Assembly (NCBI GenBank): GCA_022496805.1
Contig: CM040102.1
Span: 17,515,955-17,579,954 of the forward strand
DNA length: 64,000 bases
DNA from: Pohlia nutans
Taxonomy: Eukaryota > Streptophyta > Bryopsida > Bryales > Mniaceae
Direction: 5' to 3'
This document shows, piece by piece, positions 44,754 to 57,582 of the stretch (position 1 is the first letter of the stretch; the number at the start of each line of letters is the position of its first letter). A model generated the notes under the pieces. It had not been told where the DNA came from. It saw nothing but the letters and a program-made list of their open reading frames with translations, and did not search any database. Both the position numbers and the translations under genes were made by a program.

Positions 44754-46790
44754 AGTCAAACGGCGGCACTTTGCAGATTTCTCAACACGAATCACTAATT
44801 CCGGATTGAAAATAGTGCAAAATGATTGAAATGTGTGTTTTCTCCCTAGGATCTCAATCTTCAAAATAAGAATCAACTTCTCAAAAGCACCGTGACACTC
44901 CCTAATCTCATTGAGGACTCATAATCTAGAGGTCGTGGCAGGCAGCCAACGAAGAAGAGGAGAGGTGTTGTAAGCCATAAGTACTCTAATTGCGTAGCTG
45001 TGGATGCTTCATTAGAAATAAATTTAGCCTTCAAACTAATATATTGCGCCAATATTGTTTCCCGCGGGCTAACGCCCTTGGGCACTAGCTCCATATTATG
45101 CAGAACTTATACCGATGCAAAATGTTATACATTATTCTACACTGGAAAGACCAAGTTAGATACAAACATAGTTAAGCACTTGCGTTGGTCTGCCCCGAAA
45201 AAAACTCCGTTTGTAATATCGCAAATGTTACCGCCCTCCGCCACTTGTAACGGTGCACTGCATCATTAAAGTGTGCAATGGCGACATGCACTAGAACGTG
45301 GGGATGCGAGTAGGAACCTCGAACTACTTATGCTTCGCGCTTAACGCCGGGTTACGCTCTCAAGCAGGTGTGTAACCCTACACCAACCACAACATCATTC
45401 ATTCTATCTCTCTATTGCGGCATGTATTACCGACACGACATTAGTTATACTATTCTAGCTACTCAACGTCCACAGGACACTTAGTGCACCTAGCTACTCA
45501 CTCAATTTCCAATTTGAGCATATGTATTGGTCACGGCGTGACTGTGCGTCATGCTAGATCCAAATCAAGTTTGAGTACCACCTGTGATGTACTTACGTAG
45601 GCTCTATTGTATTCATCAATCTCCCTTGGGATGCATGCCTTCCCATGCAAAAAGTCTGCCTTCAATTCCTTCGTTGTTCCAACGTGTAGGACGACGTTTG
45701 AACTGACCCACCATTGAAAGACCCCGCCGTTTTAATCACCAGCTAACGGTGCATATACACAGGGAGCTCATATGGTTGATTCCCCGGCGAGTGTCACTTT
45801 TTCGAGTTTTGACATGTGTTCAAAATCGCCTGCTTAAACTTAGTCACCTACCTGTAAGCTTAGTCACCTACTTGTAGAAGTAAAATTTTGACATGTGTCG
45901 TGAGTTCTGAAGCTCAGAGGGGAAAAAGGCACTCACAAGGGAATCAATGCAGGCAAACCATATGAGACATGTGTGTATTCACCAAGCCTTTCAATGAGGG
46001 ATCTCTCCGATCCAGCAAATTAAGCGTGCAGTACGCGACTCAAGAACAGCAAAAGCACAGTCCCTTGGAAGAGAGCTGCACCACATGGCCTACCTGCAAG
46101 CACAAGGTCTCGTCTACTGGTGCGTCACTCCGGTGAGGTGAATGAATCGACGCCCTAAAGACAGGGGGGTTAGGTGGCAGAAGGGAATCGATCTCGCGAT
46201 CTCATGCCCCAGTGGTCGGTGCGTCACATCCGATGCTTGTCATACGACGACGCTTCAAGCCAGAGTCTGTGAAAGTTACTCTTACTAGTAAATCTCGTGT
46301 TGCAATGCAATACAAAACTAAATAAGGAAAGATGGACTCCATTGCAAAGAACGTTGATTGAAAGAAATTGAAAAACTTGATTATAGATGAAAATAGTTTA
46401 CAAAACAGGCAAATGAATGAAAATGGATGAAAATGATATATGATGAGATATTGGATGATAATTGATGGATGTAAAACTTGGATGAGAACGTGAAGGATTT
46501 TGTGACAAAGGGGTCGTGACACTCTGCATTTAATATAATAGATATATAGATACTCGTATACAGAACTGCAAAGTGGGTGTGTATTCCACACTGGGAATCA
46601 TAGAAGAGCCGGCTTGCGACCTTTTCCATACAGTAAGGAATTTTGAATGTGATAGTTTACAGCTTGCGCGTTTCACAATGGCGGAGAAGAACGTGCATGA
46701 AGGCAAACACTCACATTAATTCTGACACCCCGTGTTGACAATAAATGACGGAGAAGATCGAACATGCACGAGGCATTTTAGTAAGATCGT
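44754..46790. other. Spacer with a family D copy
   Basis: Apart from the family D element at about 45758-45973 nothing is delimited. A minus-strand frame at 44873-45094 was examined for similarity to Copia RNase H and rejected. Confidence 0.4.
45758..45973. mobile_element. Family D CACTA-like MITE, copy 3
   Basis: Starts CACAGGGAGCTCATATGG and ends CCATATGAGACATGTG; the interior (GACATGTGT, GCCTGCTTAAACTTAG, CTGAAGCTCAGAGGGG) matches 8303-8522. The flanking triplets do not match. Confidence 0.7.
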
Positions 46791-47125
46791 TTGCACCGGC
46801 TTCTTCCTCTTTTTGAAATGCATTTTTCAATAAATGCCTCTCGTTTCTTTTTTCCAGTTGGAAATAGACAATTAGTTTTACATCACGATGCTTTCAGAAC
46901 GTCTGTCTGCAGCCAAGCAACGCATTCTCGAATTGGTGACCTCAAACCTGCTCGTCTTCTGGATACCAATTTCAAATCCTATCTCACAATTCTAAGTGAG
47001 TTGCTGATCTTTCACTCTCGAGATTTATTTGTTCGAAATTGCTGAACTCTATGCAAAACTAAGCTACGCTAGGGTTCAATTTCAGTAGCAGGCGACTCCA
47101 GTGCTTCATAATCCTGCGAGATCGA
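46791..47125 (-). pseudogene. Decayed 3' end of a second SPARK receptor kinase copy
   Basis: At 47125-47069 (minus) the sequence encodes YEALESPATEIEP and a stop, matching the intact kinase tail YAALESPAAKIKP and stop at 47471. The sequence on its downstream side (47060-46791) resembles the intact gene's own 3' flank (47460-47140): both carry CACGATGCT, CAACGTCT and TATCTCACAATTCT. No kinase domain remains. It is the relic of a tandem duplicate lost by deletion or unequal exchange. Confidence 0.65.
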
Positions 47126-47470
47126 TGTCGGGAGTAGCTTCATGCTGTCGTCTATGCCATTGAGAATGGCTGAGAGCATTCAAGAAGAATTTGAGGTAGA
47201 TCTTCTGCACTGGCTCCTTTCTTTGAAATGCATCTGTCCTTTTTTGCTTTCTTTTTTCTGTTTGAAGTATACAGATCACGATGCTCTCACAACGTCTTTC
47301 TGCCTAGCAATGCATACTTGGTGATCTCAAACGAGCTCGTCGTAAAGTTACAATTTCAATGCACACCAGCTTATCTCACAATTCTTGCTCTTTTTCTATC
47401 AAGATGTAGTTGAGTCGAAATCGCTGCCTAATTTTGAAATCTGTGATAAAGTATGCTAAGAAAGGAGTCG

Positions 47471-49414
47471 CTAGGGTTTGATTTTGGCAGCAGGCGACTC
47501 CAACGCTGCGTAATGTGCTAATCCTGCGAGATCGAAGGTCTTGCTTGAGAGAGGCATCAACGGGCGCTCCAGCACACGCTCGTATGGAATTTTGCAATGG
47601 CCTTCCAACATGCGCAATACCTCGCTCATCGTCGGCCGCATGGAGACCATGACATGCGCGCACATCATCCCGACCATGACAAACCTCTCCATGGCCGCAC
47701 TCTGCACATGCTGCTTGTTGTTGCGGATGCTTGGATCGATCACATCGAGAATGCTCGTCTTTTCAACAACCGACCATGTCCACTCTGTAATGAAGCTTTC
47801 CGCTATAGCCGGAATGACAGGAAAGTCGTCCTTGTTAGACTGTTCGTCGAGTAGGATCGCACGGCGGCCGCTGAGAAGCTCCAGCAAGCACACGCCGAAG
47901 CTGTAGACGTCGCTCTTCTCTGTCAATTGGCCATATAGAGCATACTCCGGGGCCACGTGACCTAGGGTTCCGCGAATGTGCGAGGTGCGCAGGGACTCTT
48001 CCTCTGAGGCGAATTTGGCGAGGCCGAAGTCCGCGACGTGCGCCTCCAAGTGCTCGTCCAGGAGAATGTTGGAGGCTTTGATGTCGCGGTGGATGGTCTG
48101 GGGCTTGGCGCCCGTGTGGAGGTATGCGAGGCCCTGTGCCATTCCGATGGCTATCTTTTCTCGTTGCGGCCAGGTTAGGCTAGGGTTTGTGGATATGAAG
48201 AGATAGTCCGCCAAGCTGCGGTTCGGCAGGTAGTCGTACAGAAGCAGGCGTTGATGACCAGATTTCTTGCTGCTCGCAATGCAACAGCCCTGGAGAGTGA
48301 CGAGGTTCTTGTGCTTGAGCTTGCTCAGCGCCTCCACTTCGTTTAGAAAATCCGAATCTCCTTCGGGCGTGCAGTTCCGGAATTGCTTCACAGCTAAAGT
48401 GCGACCGTCTTTGAACGTGGCCTTGTACACGCTCCCGTAGCTGCCCTCGCCTAGGAGAGCCTCCCGTGAGAAATTGAGGGTTGCTGATTTGATGTCCCTC
48501 CATTTGAACCACGCGAGGGAGGAGCCTCTGGATTGCAACATGGAGTTGTTGCGCATCACGAAGTCACGGTGAATCGCCGTTGCTTTCCGGTGCTGCCAGA
48601 CGCCATAGCCGACCCCGCAGAAGATGAGCATCACGATAACTGCCATGGCCACGCCGAGGCCGAGGAACAAACTCTTGCGAGAGCCATTGCTGCCATCGTC
48701 CAGCGGGACTGCGAAGATGCAATTTGCGGTGTTTACATCCCAAGGGCCATAGGCGTTGATTTCACCAGCGACGTAAACGAGCACATTGTCGAAGCAGTCC
48801 AACCCCGCCGTGGAGTTTACACTTGTCATTGCGGCAATCGCTGAGTACATATCATCGATACACAAACTGCATTGGTCGGGATACAGTTTAGGCCTGCAAG
48901 AAGAATCGATTCCTGACGCACCTGTGGCAGTTGCGATTCTTCGAAAGTCTTCCGCAGTCTGGATGCCTTGGCATTGCAGAGGGTTGAAGAGAAATTGAGC
49001 GGGGCTGTAATTGTTGGGAGTAGGTTGTTGCAAGAAGCATGCTCCGACAATGTCTTGTTGTAACCCAGTCCGCTGCAGTGTGATGCGGAAGTCGGCCAAG
49101 CATGCCTCTGATGTGGCCAGATCCGGGAGATTGAAGTTCCCGGTGTCCTTCAGATACTTGGCCATTGACAGGCCCATGCCTGACAATGCGGTAGTGCAGC
49201 ATGCTGGCGATTGCGCTCCTTCAGCGCAAACGTCCTTGATCCATGTATACTTTTCAAGGACAGAAAAATCAAGAGGGCATGCTGGATTCGCTGCTTGCAA
49301 AAGTCTCCGAGGATTGGCTCTGGTGGCAGCTTTCAAGAACTCTGAGCTTGCAGGTGATCCAAACCCGAGAATGTAGAGGATCAGAAACACAGCTATGTGC
49401 TTCATGAAGACCAT
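47471..49414 (-). CDS. SPARK-domain receptor-like kinase
   Basis: Intronless frame of 647 residues from ATG 49414. Residues 1-24 are a signal peptide; about 43-230 form a cysteine-rich SPARK domain (CPLDF, ACCTTALSGMG, EACLADF, CSLCIDDMYSAI). Residues 248-270 are the single membrane helix, and 318-605 a complete kinase: GEGSYGSVY loop, AVK lysine at 343, HRD at 442-444 with KASN, DFG at 462-464, APE at 488-490, and the arginine in MRPTM. It is an RD kinase, so catalytic activity is expected. The domain order matches the plant group containing Arabidopsis At1g11050 and, more loosely, the mycorrhiza-linked ARK receptors that share SPARK. Location: plasma membrane, extracellular SPARK. The ligand is unknown. 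A tail remnant of a duplicate lies downstream. Two in-frame ATGs (49414 and 49405) are possible starts; the first is used. Confidence 0.95.
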   Translation of the reverse strand: MVFMKHIAVFLILYILGFGSPASSEFLKAATRANPRRLLQAANPACPLDFSVLEKYTWIKDVCAEGAQSPACCTTALSGMGLSMAKYLKDTGNFNLPDLATSEACLADFRITLQRTGLQQDIVGACFLQQPTPNNYSPAQFLFNPLQCQGIQTAEDFRRIATATGASGIDSSCRPKLYPDQCSLCIDDMYSAIAAMTSVNSTAGLDCFDNVLVYVAGEINAYGPWDVNTANCIFAVPLDDGSNGSRKSLFLGLGVAMAVIVMLIFCGVGYGVWQHRKATAIHRDFVMRNNSMLQSRGSSLAWFKWRDIKSATLNFSREALLGEGSYGSVYKATFKDGRTLAVKQFRNCTPEGDSDFLNEVEALSKLKHKNLVTLQGCCIASSKKSGHQRLLLYDYLPNRSLADYLFISTNPSLTWPQREKIAIGMAQGLAYLHTGAKPQTIHRDIKASNILLDEHLEAHVADFGLAKFASEEESLRTSHIRGTLGHVAPEYALYGQLTEKSDVYSFGVCLLELLSGRRAILLDEQSNKDDFPVIPAIAESFITEWTWSVVEKTSILDVIDPSIRNNKQHVQSAAMERFVMVGMMCAHVMVSMRPTMSEVLRMLEGHCKIPYERVLERPLMPLSSKTFDLAGLAHYAALESPAAKIKP

Positions 49415-50878
49415 TAGGAGTTGTCAGAGTTCACGATTCTCCCAAATCCAGCCCCGCACAATTCTGAGCCTCAGAATCCCGTCTCAAAGTTCTAATCCCT
49501 TGTAGAGATTCCAAATCGGGTTTCGCAAATCTTCTCCATTCTGGGAGCACAAGTCTTGAATTCTAACACCCTATTAAACCTCAGGTGGTGGTGAAATTTC
49601 TACGATATTAGTCTCGATTCGGCTGGGCTCAAAGTATTCACATGAGTGAATATGCTTCTCGGATATAAGCAATTCTAAGGAGATTGTGCTCATGGGAACT
49701 TCTACTTGCTGATCTAGGCTGCGCAGCTCCTGTGCGGCTACATTAAGGTGAGTCAACACATCTGCCAACAGTGTCACAAGAATTCGCACTTCAAAATGTC
49801 AATCCATGCGCAGGTTTCTGCAAGTCATTTCAGTGGCGAATTGTTAGCTGATCTCAGATGCGACGAACTAGTGAACATATGATGACAAGGTGAATTTTTC
49901 TTTCTTTCCACAGACGTTTGAAACGGGAAAAGCTTTGGGAAAGCCACTTCAGTGGAAGACATAACGGAAGACTGTTCTGCACAACGTAAGGAAGACTGTA
50001 TTGCAAAACAAGATGAGCCGTATCAACTGGCACATATCGTCTCCTTCTCCGACTGAATGACGTATCCTACAACCACACAGAATTCTTGAATTCGCGCCTC
50101 CTATCTACGTGATTCAGCGTTGGCAGCTGATCGACCGACTCCTACAGCCACCAAACCGACATCAATTGCTGCTGATGAATCCGCTTTCCAAGAAAACAAG
50201 AGCGCCGCAAATTCTCCACTCGTAAGTTACCACTTCCTTGTCTACTTGACACCCAAGCCTCTACTGTACATTGAGGAATAGTCCCACAGCACTTGTTAGA
50301 GATCGCAAGGCTGCCGACAAGGTCAAGTAGAAGCTATGGCCGCTTTGCAGCAGTTTACGGAGTAATGATCAAGTAACCACCAGACGGCCCAAAGATGGCT
50401 CAAGTCCAAAAAGAGAGAAGATGGTCTTTCAAATTTTGTTAACCTCCAGCTAGCCTGGAAATTTCACAAAGGCCGCTTTAGTCAAATTATAAAAGAAAGG
50501 AGCCCAGGTACCACTCAACACGTGATATGGAAATTACCTACCTCGGAATTGTCGGAAACCAGGGCCCCGAACTGAGTGAGCCGCCAGCACCTGAATGGGC
50601 CTTTATTTATTTGATTATTTGATTGGAAACAGGTGGACGCTCTAGTGGCTGAACCTGATTGAGACAGGATTCGTAAGAGCATGCCCAGCAGCATGTGTTT
50701 TGGAGGGACCAACGCCAAGATTTGGTGTAGTCATCTCCATTTGCTTCGAAGTTTGGCCCAGCAACTACCCACTAACACTGAATAATAGTTTTTGGAGCCA
50801 AAGTTTGAGGTTTCCCCGCCATCTAGAGAAGTTTTGGCTCAAGCAAATTTCTCACACCAAGCAAGTAAAGATGCTCAA

Positions 50879-50982
50879 TCAACAATTAAATAACAAGCTT
50901 GAAGACTATTCACCGGCCCGTGCTTCAAGGTCAACAATTAAATAACGAGCTTGGAGACTATTCACCAGCACGTGCTTCAAGG
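50879..50982 (+). repeat. 52-bp tandem duplication
   Basis: Two head-to-tail copies (50879-50930 and 50931-50982) differing at four positions, each starting TCAACAATTAAATAAC and ending GTGCTTCAAGG. Confidence 0.9.
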
Positions 50983-53050
50983 TCATCAAGTTACTTCATA
51001 AAATCTTCGTTTTATAAGTTGCCTTGGTGTTCGCTCGAGGAATGTTGCTGGGGTACTTCTTGAATTACATTCCTCCATATTAAAAATGGCCTTCAAATTA
51101 ATGCTTGGCGGACATTTTTTCTCTGGAACTCTTGGGCATGCTTTAAGGGACTTCTCAAAGTAGTGCCTGAATCATCAGGCACAAGATGCAAAACGTTCAC
51201 ATTACCAATCTATGGTTGGTTGTCCTAAAACCATTAACTTAAGCAATATGGCCTATTTTTGGCAGTGCTAAATTCGAAAAATATATATGACCGCATTTGA
51301 AATAGGTTTTGATGAGGATTGCAAAATTTGCGACATCTACTTCGCATTTGTCAATTTTATATAAAGTTCCAAAGTGGAAAGTAACTTGTGACCCATACAT
51401 CACATACCAATTTCCTAAGTTCACACTTTGTTGTTCCTAATTCCGCTCATGAGCTAACCCAAAACCACCAACTATTTCTTCACAATGCTTGACATGCCAT
51501 TGGTCTACTTGAATAGTGAAACTGGTGGTTTTGACTCTCAATTGTGGTGGCCCGAAGAAAATTCTCATATGTATGATTGCACATCTAAAAATTCATAGAA
51601 AACAAACTTTTCGAAAACGACTTGGATTGGGTTTATCTTCAAGAGGGTAATAATCTAATGCAAAAACAAAACTTCATATGCCTAATGAGATGATGTGTGT
51701 AAGACAAATGTCAATTTTGGGTTGAAATATCTTACATATGTATGAATCCAACAATGCCAATTATTTTGTAGTAGTAAAAACCTCTTACTCTATAGTAGGC
51801 CATACACACTAAATATATTTAATATTCCATGTAGATACTAGAATGTAACACTAAAGAATGTGATAAAAAAGAGTTCATAATATAACAATAGAAAGAGGAA
51901 ATCATCAATTTAATTAATAAAAATCTAAAAATTGTAAATTATTGTAATCCTATTCAATAGTATGAACACCACACCTATTAATGAACAACATTTGCAAAAC
52001 TTTGGATCTCACTTCTTGGTGGCCATGTGTTGTTTGAGTGACTATTCATTAAAAAGCTTCTTGATGGTGATTGCAATCAACAAATAAAAAGAATTCATTT
52101 ATTATATGAAACACTAAATTATGAATGATACTAGGTAGGGTTGGCACTTTCATGTCGAATAATTAATAAAAGTTGAAACAGTGGAGGTCGGCACTTTCAA
52201 AAGTAAATATTAAGAACTCGGCTATTAATAGCTAACATAAAAAAATTCCAACGGCTAAATTTTTAATTTTTTAATTTTTTTTAATTTTTTTATATATTTT
52301 TAATTTTTTTTAATTTTTGTCTACGATTTTCGTTGAGTGTTGTGCCTTTTTGAATCGGGACGTTAAAAGGTTAATACAACTTTGAAAGCACAGTACCCGG
52401 TCTCCGCATGCACAAGAGAGGAGAGAAATTATGAAGCTTCTCACGTGGGCCGGGTCTGAGAGTCCTCACTTGGTGCATGAAAATAATCTTCTTGAAGCAT
52501 CTCAAATCTCCACTGCTTTGACTCAGTCTTACGTTGGAAAAGATCTGAAGCCGTAGGAGGGCCGATGCTCGTGCAAGAATCTATTTTTTTGTTGTAATTC
52601 GTTTTTTATTTTTTTTTAAATTTTTACAAATTATAAAATAAAAAAATTGAAATTTTTTATTAAAAAAATTATAAATTTAATGAAAAAAAATTATAAAAAT
52701 TAGTATCCTATTTGATATGACAAAAGATGGCCACATCAAATCCACGTCATTTTATTTTTCTTCATATGTTTAAAAAAAAATTTAAATTTAAAATTAAATT
52801 TTTTTTTGGAATAGTAACTCGCAGCCTTCTAAAAGCTTCAAATTTCCTGTAAGCCATTTAATGAAATTTCCTCTAATGGCTAAGTTTGAATGGCTTAGAG
52901 GAAATTTCCTCTAATGGCTTAGCCTTTTAGAGGCTTCAAATTTCCATTAATGGCTTTCTTCTACCAAGATTGCACCCATGAAAAGGAAGAACAAAGTAAA
53001 TTTGATCAAAATTTGAAGTAAATTAGCTTGATTTCTCATCATAGTATAAT

Positions 53051-53574
53051 AGAGTAATGAGAGCCAACACCCTTTTGCAATGGGAGTATAGGACCAGAGT
53101 AGAGTTAACCGAAAAGAGTGTCTTAAAGTGGAAACTCGCCTCATATCCACTGTCAACTTGTTTTTAATTCAACGGGCAGTTCAAAAACACAGCAAAACTA
53201 GTATGTGGTGAATTGGGGAATAATCTAAAGCAAGACCCTGCGCCACCGCGGGGCGTGGAACTTGTGACCTCCTCGATGCTAGAGGAGAGTTTCCATTGCT
53301 CCTCCAAGCCAAGAGCCCCGACCATGAGGACTATTCATGATCAATGATTGTCAGAAATTTAAATTATAGAGAGAAGGCTCCTCTTCAACTCCCCTTTTTT
53401 TTTTGGTTAACTCAAGTCTAGTTACAATTAGAAACCAAGTTTACGTGGCAATGACATGATAGTCCCAAAATACATGGAATACAAATAGCATTCCTTCATT
53501 ACTTTAAAATGTGAATCTAAATAAAGATTCTCTTTTGATTCAGTTTTCAAAAAGGTGCACTATTGCACTGCTCT
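53051..53574. mobile_element. Family W element, copy 2
   Basis: Ends AGAGTAATGAGAGCC and, at the right, GCACTATTGCACTGCTCT, which matches the left tip of copy 1 at 23636. It is much longer than copy 1 (524 bp). ATAAT stands on the left and ATTAAT on the right. Confidence 0.5.
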
Positions 53575-55545
53575 ATTAATGATAGTTCATATAAAAATAT
53601 TACACTACAAAAACCCTTTTAGTTTAGAGTTAAAGCTCAAAAAGGTCAAAGAAATCTCAATTTATAATATATTTTGGTATTGCCAAAACCTCTAGGCATT
53701 AATTTAGGAGTAAACAACATGATTGCTTGGACATGAAACAAAATTTGATCAAGTGCTGAATCACTCAAAATGTGGAGTGAGGGTTGCAGGCAGGGAATAG
53801 GGAGGTAGAGAGCAACAATGGCCGGGGCCTCTCAATCTCCAGATTCATATTAAGCAATTCCTGCAATATGGAAACTTAGTTCACTTCCTTCTTATCCACA
53901 TGGATTCAAGTGACTTCATTGTGGAATGATCTTGTGTAGATATGCTACTCGTTGATCACGCAAGAATTACAGTAAGCGCTCATCATGATCAGCAAAAAAC
54001 AATTATAAGAAGAGAAGCCCAAATCCTTAGCAAAATATTATTTAAAAAAATCATTTTGTATGGTGAAAAAGAAAATCTTGAAGAATATTCATGTAATTTG
54101 AAATTCATTGAAAAAAAAATTCCAGAAGAAAACTATGCAGCATGAAATGCCCAATCTTAACGGTCAGGCATTAAATGCCAATCTTAATTTAATTTATTAT
54201 TATTATTGTTATTATTATTATTTTGTTTGGTTGGTAGGGTCGGGGGAGGCGGTTTAGGGAGCCCAATTCAATTCAGTGGAACTTAACTAGTTGAGATTTT
54301 CAACTCTTACTTCGAAGTTTTCAGCTAAATTGTAGGCTACACATGTGGTTCAATTTAATCAATTCAGATGAAAGTTTTCAACCCCAATTTGAATGTTTTT
54401 CAACTGTAGGCCGCACAAGAAAATCAATTGAAAATAAAGAGATGTATGAGAAATCATAATCCATCAGTGCACCTTTAAACCTTTAATTCATAAAAATCAT
54501 TCAATTGCAATTATTCATTAGTGTATGAACCTATACCATCTATTTTTTATTTGTACTTAATTGAATATATTATATGAAAGTCATATTCAAATAAATAAAA
54601 ATGTATTGTTATAATTTGGCATATAATATATTATTTTGGAATAGAATGATATGTTTTTAAAATAAATTAGATTAATTCAAAAAAAGAAACAAAAAAAATT
54701 ACAATAAAAAAGTCCAAAAAAAATAAAATTATAAACAAAAAGAATTCTTTGTAAAAAATTACGAGCAAAAAGAATTCAATTTTGTTTTTACCTAAGCTAG
54801 AAAGGATTGCTAGTTTATTAATTCTCCAATAGTGAAGAGAATTTTTTTGTTGAAGAGAATTCTGAATTTCCGAATTTTTGAGACTTCACTCAATAATGGA
54901 AGGAGGCACTATTGAGTTTCATAGTGTAGTTATCTCTCCTAGAATTGAGTGTTTCTCTTCCAGTTCAACTAAGTCTCCTTGTGCGGCCTCTGGTTGAAAT
55001 CAATCTCAACCAAGAAGCACTTCAAATCTCAACTAAACGGCCCTATACAGCCCCCCGAATTGATTTAGTACATATTTTTGTACAACTATTGTGGGAGAGG
55101 ATATTGATGGTGTTCAATTAAGTTGTGGGTAGAAATATCTTCAATAGTACAAGATATTTTCACACCATAAAGATTTTGAATTCATCTAGGCCATAATCTT
55201 TAGATTGTTGTGGCTTACAAAGAAAAGTATAGTTCACCATTCAATGTCCCAGATGCCCTTTATAGCCACAGATTTTTATTTTTTTGGTTTGATTTTTGTC
55301 GTATTCAAGTACAACCAGCTTCTAGCAATTTTGGCACAAATTAATCCAAAATTTCAGGAATTTGCCATGTGTCCCTTTATGATTAGCTATGACATTTAAA
55401 AGAAACGACGTGGAAGGAGAAAAAGCTAATATCGTTTCGCAAGATTACCAGAACTGCTACTGACGGTACACTATACAGAACTGCTTGCAACTGACGGTAC
55501 ACTATGATATTCAAGTATATCATAGTATATAAGTTTATGACATAC

Positions 55546-56940
55546 TTAACCCCTAAACGTATCAGGGTGTCCCTGGAATTGACAATTTGAGAAAAAGCAT
55601 TATAAACTACTATTTAGAAGAATATTTTGGAATTGATATACAAATGAAAGTTCTAGATTTTAAATTTTAGATTCCATCCGTATGGTTCAATTCACTAATA
55701 CAATCACCAATATTTAATTATAAAATTTGAAAGTTAAAATTAAAAATTCCTCCTAAATTCGATTACAAACTAAATTTCAATATTTTTTGAGTAAAATTTG
55801 TTGGAATGAGTTTGAAATGAAATACTCTTAACCCTTTAGTGCCTAGGGTACTGTAGCAAACAGCTCTGGATTTCAGTGGGTTTTTCCACTGTGGTTGAGA
55901 CTACCAAAAATAGAATGGATTAAACTAGAAAGTAACCGTACAATTCTATTCTCAACTCGAGAGCACACATTTTATTAAAATTTGAGAACCATCCGATGGT
56001 GGAATCGGAAGATTATAGTATGTATTTGAACTGTATAATGCACGCTCAAAAACGAGATTTTGGGGGGTGTGTGACTTCAAAGTTAAATAGAATTTGAGGT
56101 AAATTTTCAAAAATAAAAGCAAAGATGTTCAGCTATGCCCTATGTCAACACCTCTCCGTTGCAATCTTTCATATCAAAAATAGACTCACACATAAGTAGT
56201 GTGAGATTTATAAGTGAAAGTGACTTGTCCATGTACGGTTTAGGACAAAATTTTATACGTTGAAAATTGACAGGAGTGGGTACATTAGTCAAGATCGGAT
56301 TACACACACTAATGGAAGATGAAGAAGAGAACACAATCCAAAAAAATAAAACAAGATAACAAACTTCCAAACACAAGAAATACTACACAATACATATGTT
56401 GTATTTGTAAGTATTTACTGTATTTTCAAGTATTTGCAGTATTTTTGCGTTCTGTTGATAGGTATTTTGATAGTTGTACAATTCCAAATTGAAAATTTCT
56501 TTTTCTGGAAGGTGCGTAATGTATGTGCGCAAATCTGAACTTCAGAACTGAAGTTCCAATTCTTCACGGATTCTCTGTTATTTGCATTTCCGACGTTGCA
56601 GTGACCATAATCTGGCTTGCTAGGCATTAAAGGGTTAAATGTGGTGATACTTTGAAATTTTTGTGTTTCTTAAATTTATGACTTCATTTTTCATGATTCC
56701 ACTTCGAACTAGAGTCAATGCAATTTTGGCTTGGTCAACGACTTGACATACTTCTACATTTGTAATTTTAGAAAAATATGTACTCTAGTATGACTAAATC
56801 AAGCCATTAGATAGGACAATAACTTGGTGAAGAATCTCCAAAAAAATGGATGAGTTTCATCCAAGCATTGATGAGAACATGAGAAGGCTTTGAATCCGTT
56901 CGTGATCCAGTTTCTGGACGCTGGGATGTTTAGGGGTTAA
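55546..56940. mobile_element. Family X piggyBac-like element, copy 1, carrying nested family K
   Basis: Left end TTAACCCCTAAACGTATC, right end GGATGTTTAGGGGTTAA. The two halves (55546-55831 and 56635-56940) are homologous, inverted, to the two halves of X copy 2 (58429-58714 and 57583-57888). A family K element occupies the internal TTAA. Confidence 0.85.
55828..56638. mobile_element. Family K piggyBac-like element nested in X copy 1, TSD TTAA
   Basis: Begins TTAACCCTTTAGTGCCTAG and ends CTAGGCATTAAAGGGTTAA, an 18-bp nearly perfect inverted terminus. It is 811 bp, the longest single TTAA element here. Its two minus-strand frames (about 70-78 codons) were checked by eye for piggyBac transposase motifs without a convincing match. 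Confidence 0.85.
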
Positions 56941-57582
56941 ATACATCACCATTTTCTGTAAATGTTGTGGATTATATAAACAAATATATATGGTGACGTA
57001 TACATAGAGCCCATGGCATATTTAGGAATTAATACCTTAAACGACTTTAACCCTTTGACGCGTCAGCGTCCAGTTTCTGGACGCTGGATGATTTCTGACG
57101 CGTCGTTCCACCTCAAATAGTGATGTTTTTCATCCATCCATTTTTTAAAAAAATCTTGTGTTAGTTGACTACCATTTGTACGGTATGGATCTTCAAAATA
57201 AGATAATGTGAATTTTTGAAAAATTACAAAAGTGATTTATGTCAAGTTTCAATCTTAGTTCAAAAAGTGAGATGTTAAATATGATTTTCCATAATAAGTA
57301 GAATCAAATAATGGGAACCATACCATCTTGTAGTGCATGTTATTCCAATTTCATTACAATATTTGTAGGTTTTTTTGTGTTAATTTTGGATTTTAAATTG
57401 AATTTAAAGAGAAAACCTTGCAAAATTAATTAAAAAATATTAATAATAAATAAGATGAATCCAAACATACAGATGTGATCTTCACATTGACATTTACAAC
57501 TTTGCTTTGTACATTAACTCCATTTCCGTTTTTTATCAACCATTTTATAATGAATCTTTGAAAACAATGTTGAATCGGGACC

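Larger units (their letters stand above)
49415..55545. other. Long gene-poor spacer with relic repeats
   Basis: The first 500 bases are presumably the kinase promoter. No coding region was recognised in the rest. Identifiable pieces are a 52-bp tandem duplication at 50879-50982, a family H right-end fragment at about 52330-52373 (AATCGGGACGTTAAAAGG), small repeats of GAAATTTCCTCTAATGGCT at 52862-52925, a family W element at 53051-53574 and a TTA microsatellite at about 54196-54222. Confidence 0.5.

Noticed and set aside
44873..45094. Possible Copia RNase H fragment (minus)
   Set aside because: A stretch with STATQLEYLWL was compared with the usual STAEAEYxA motif; the match is too weak and no flanking reverse transcriptase or LTR is present.
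45300..46290. Possible tRNA or rRNA pieces in GC-richer stretches
   Set aside because: No cloverleaf, anticodon arm or T-loop GGTTCRA context could be assembled.
55828..56638. Possible transposase remnant inside family K
   Set aside because: Two frames of 70-78 codons lack the spaced aspartates and conserved blocks expected of piggyBac transposase; they may be chance frames.
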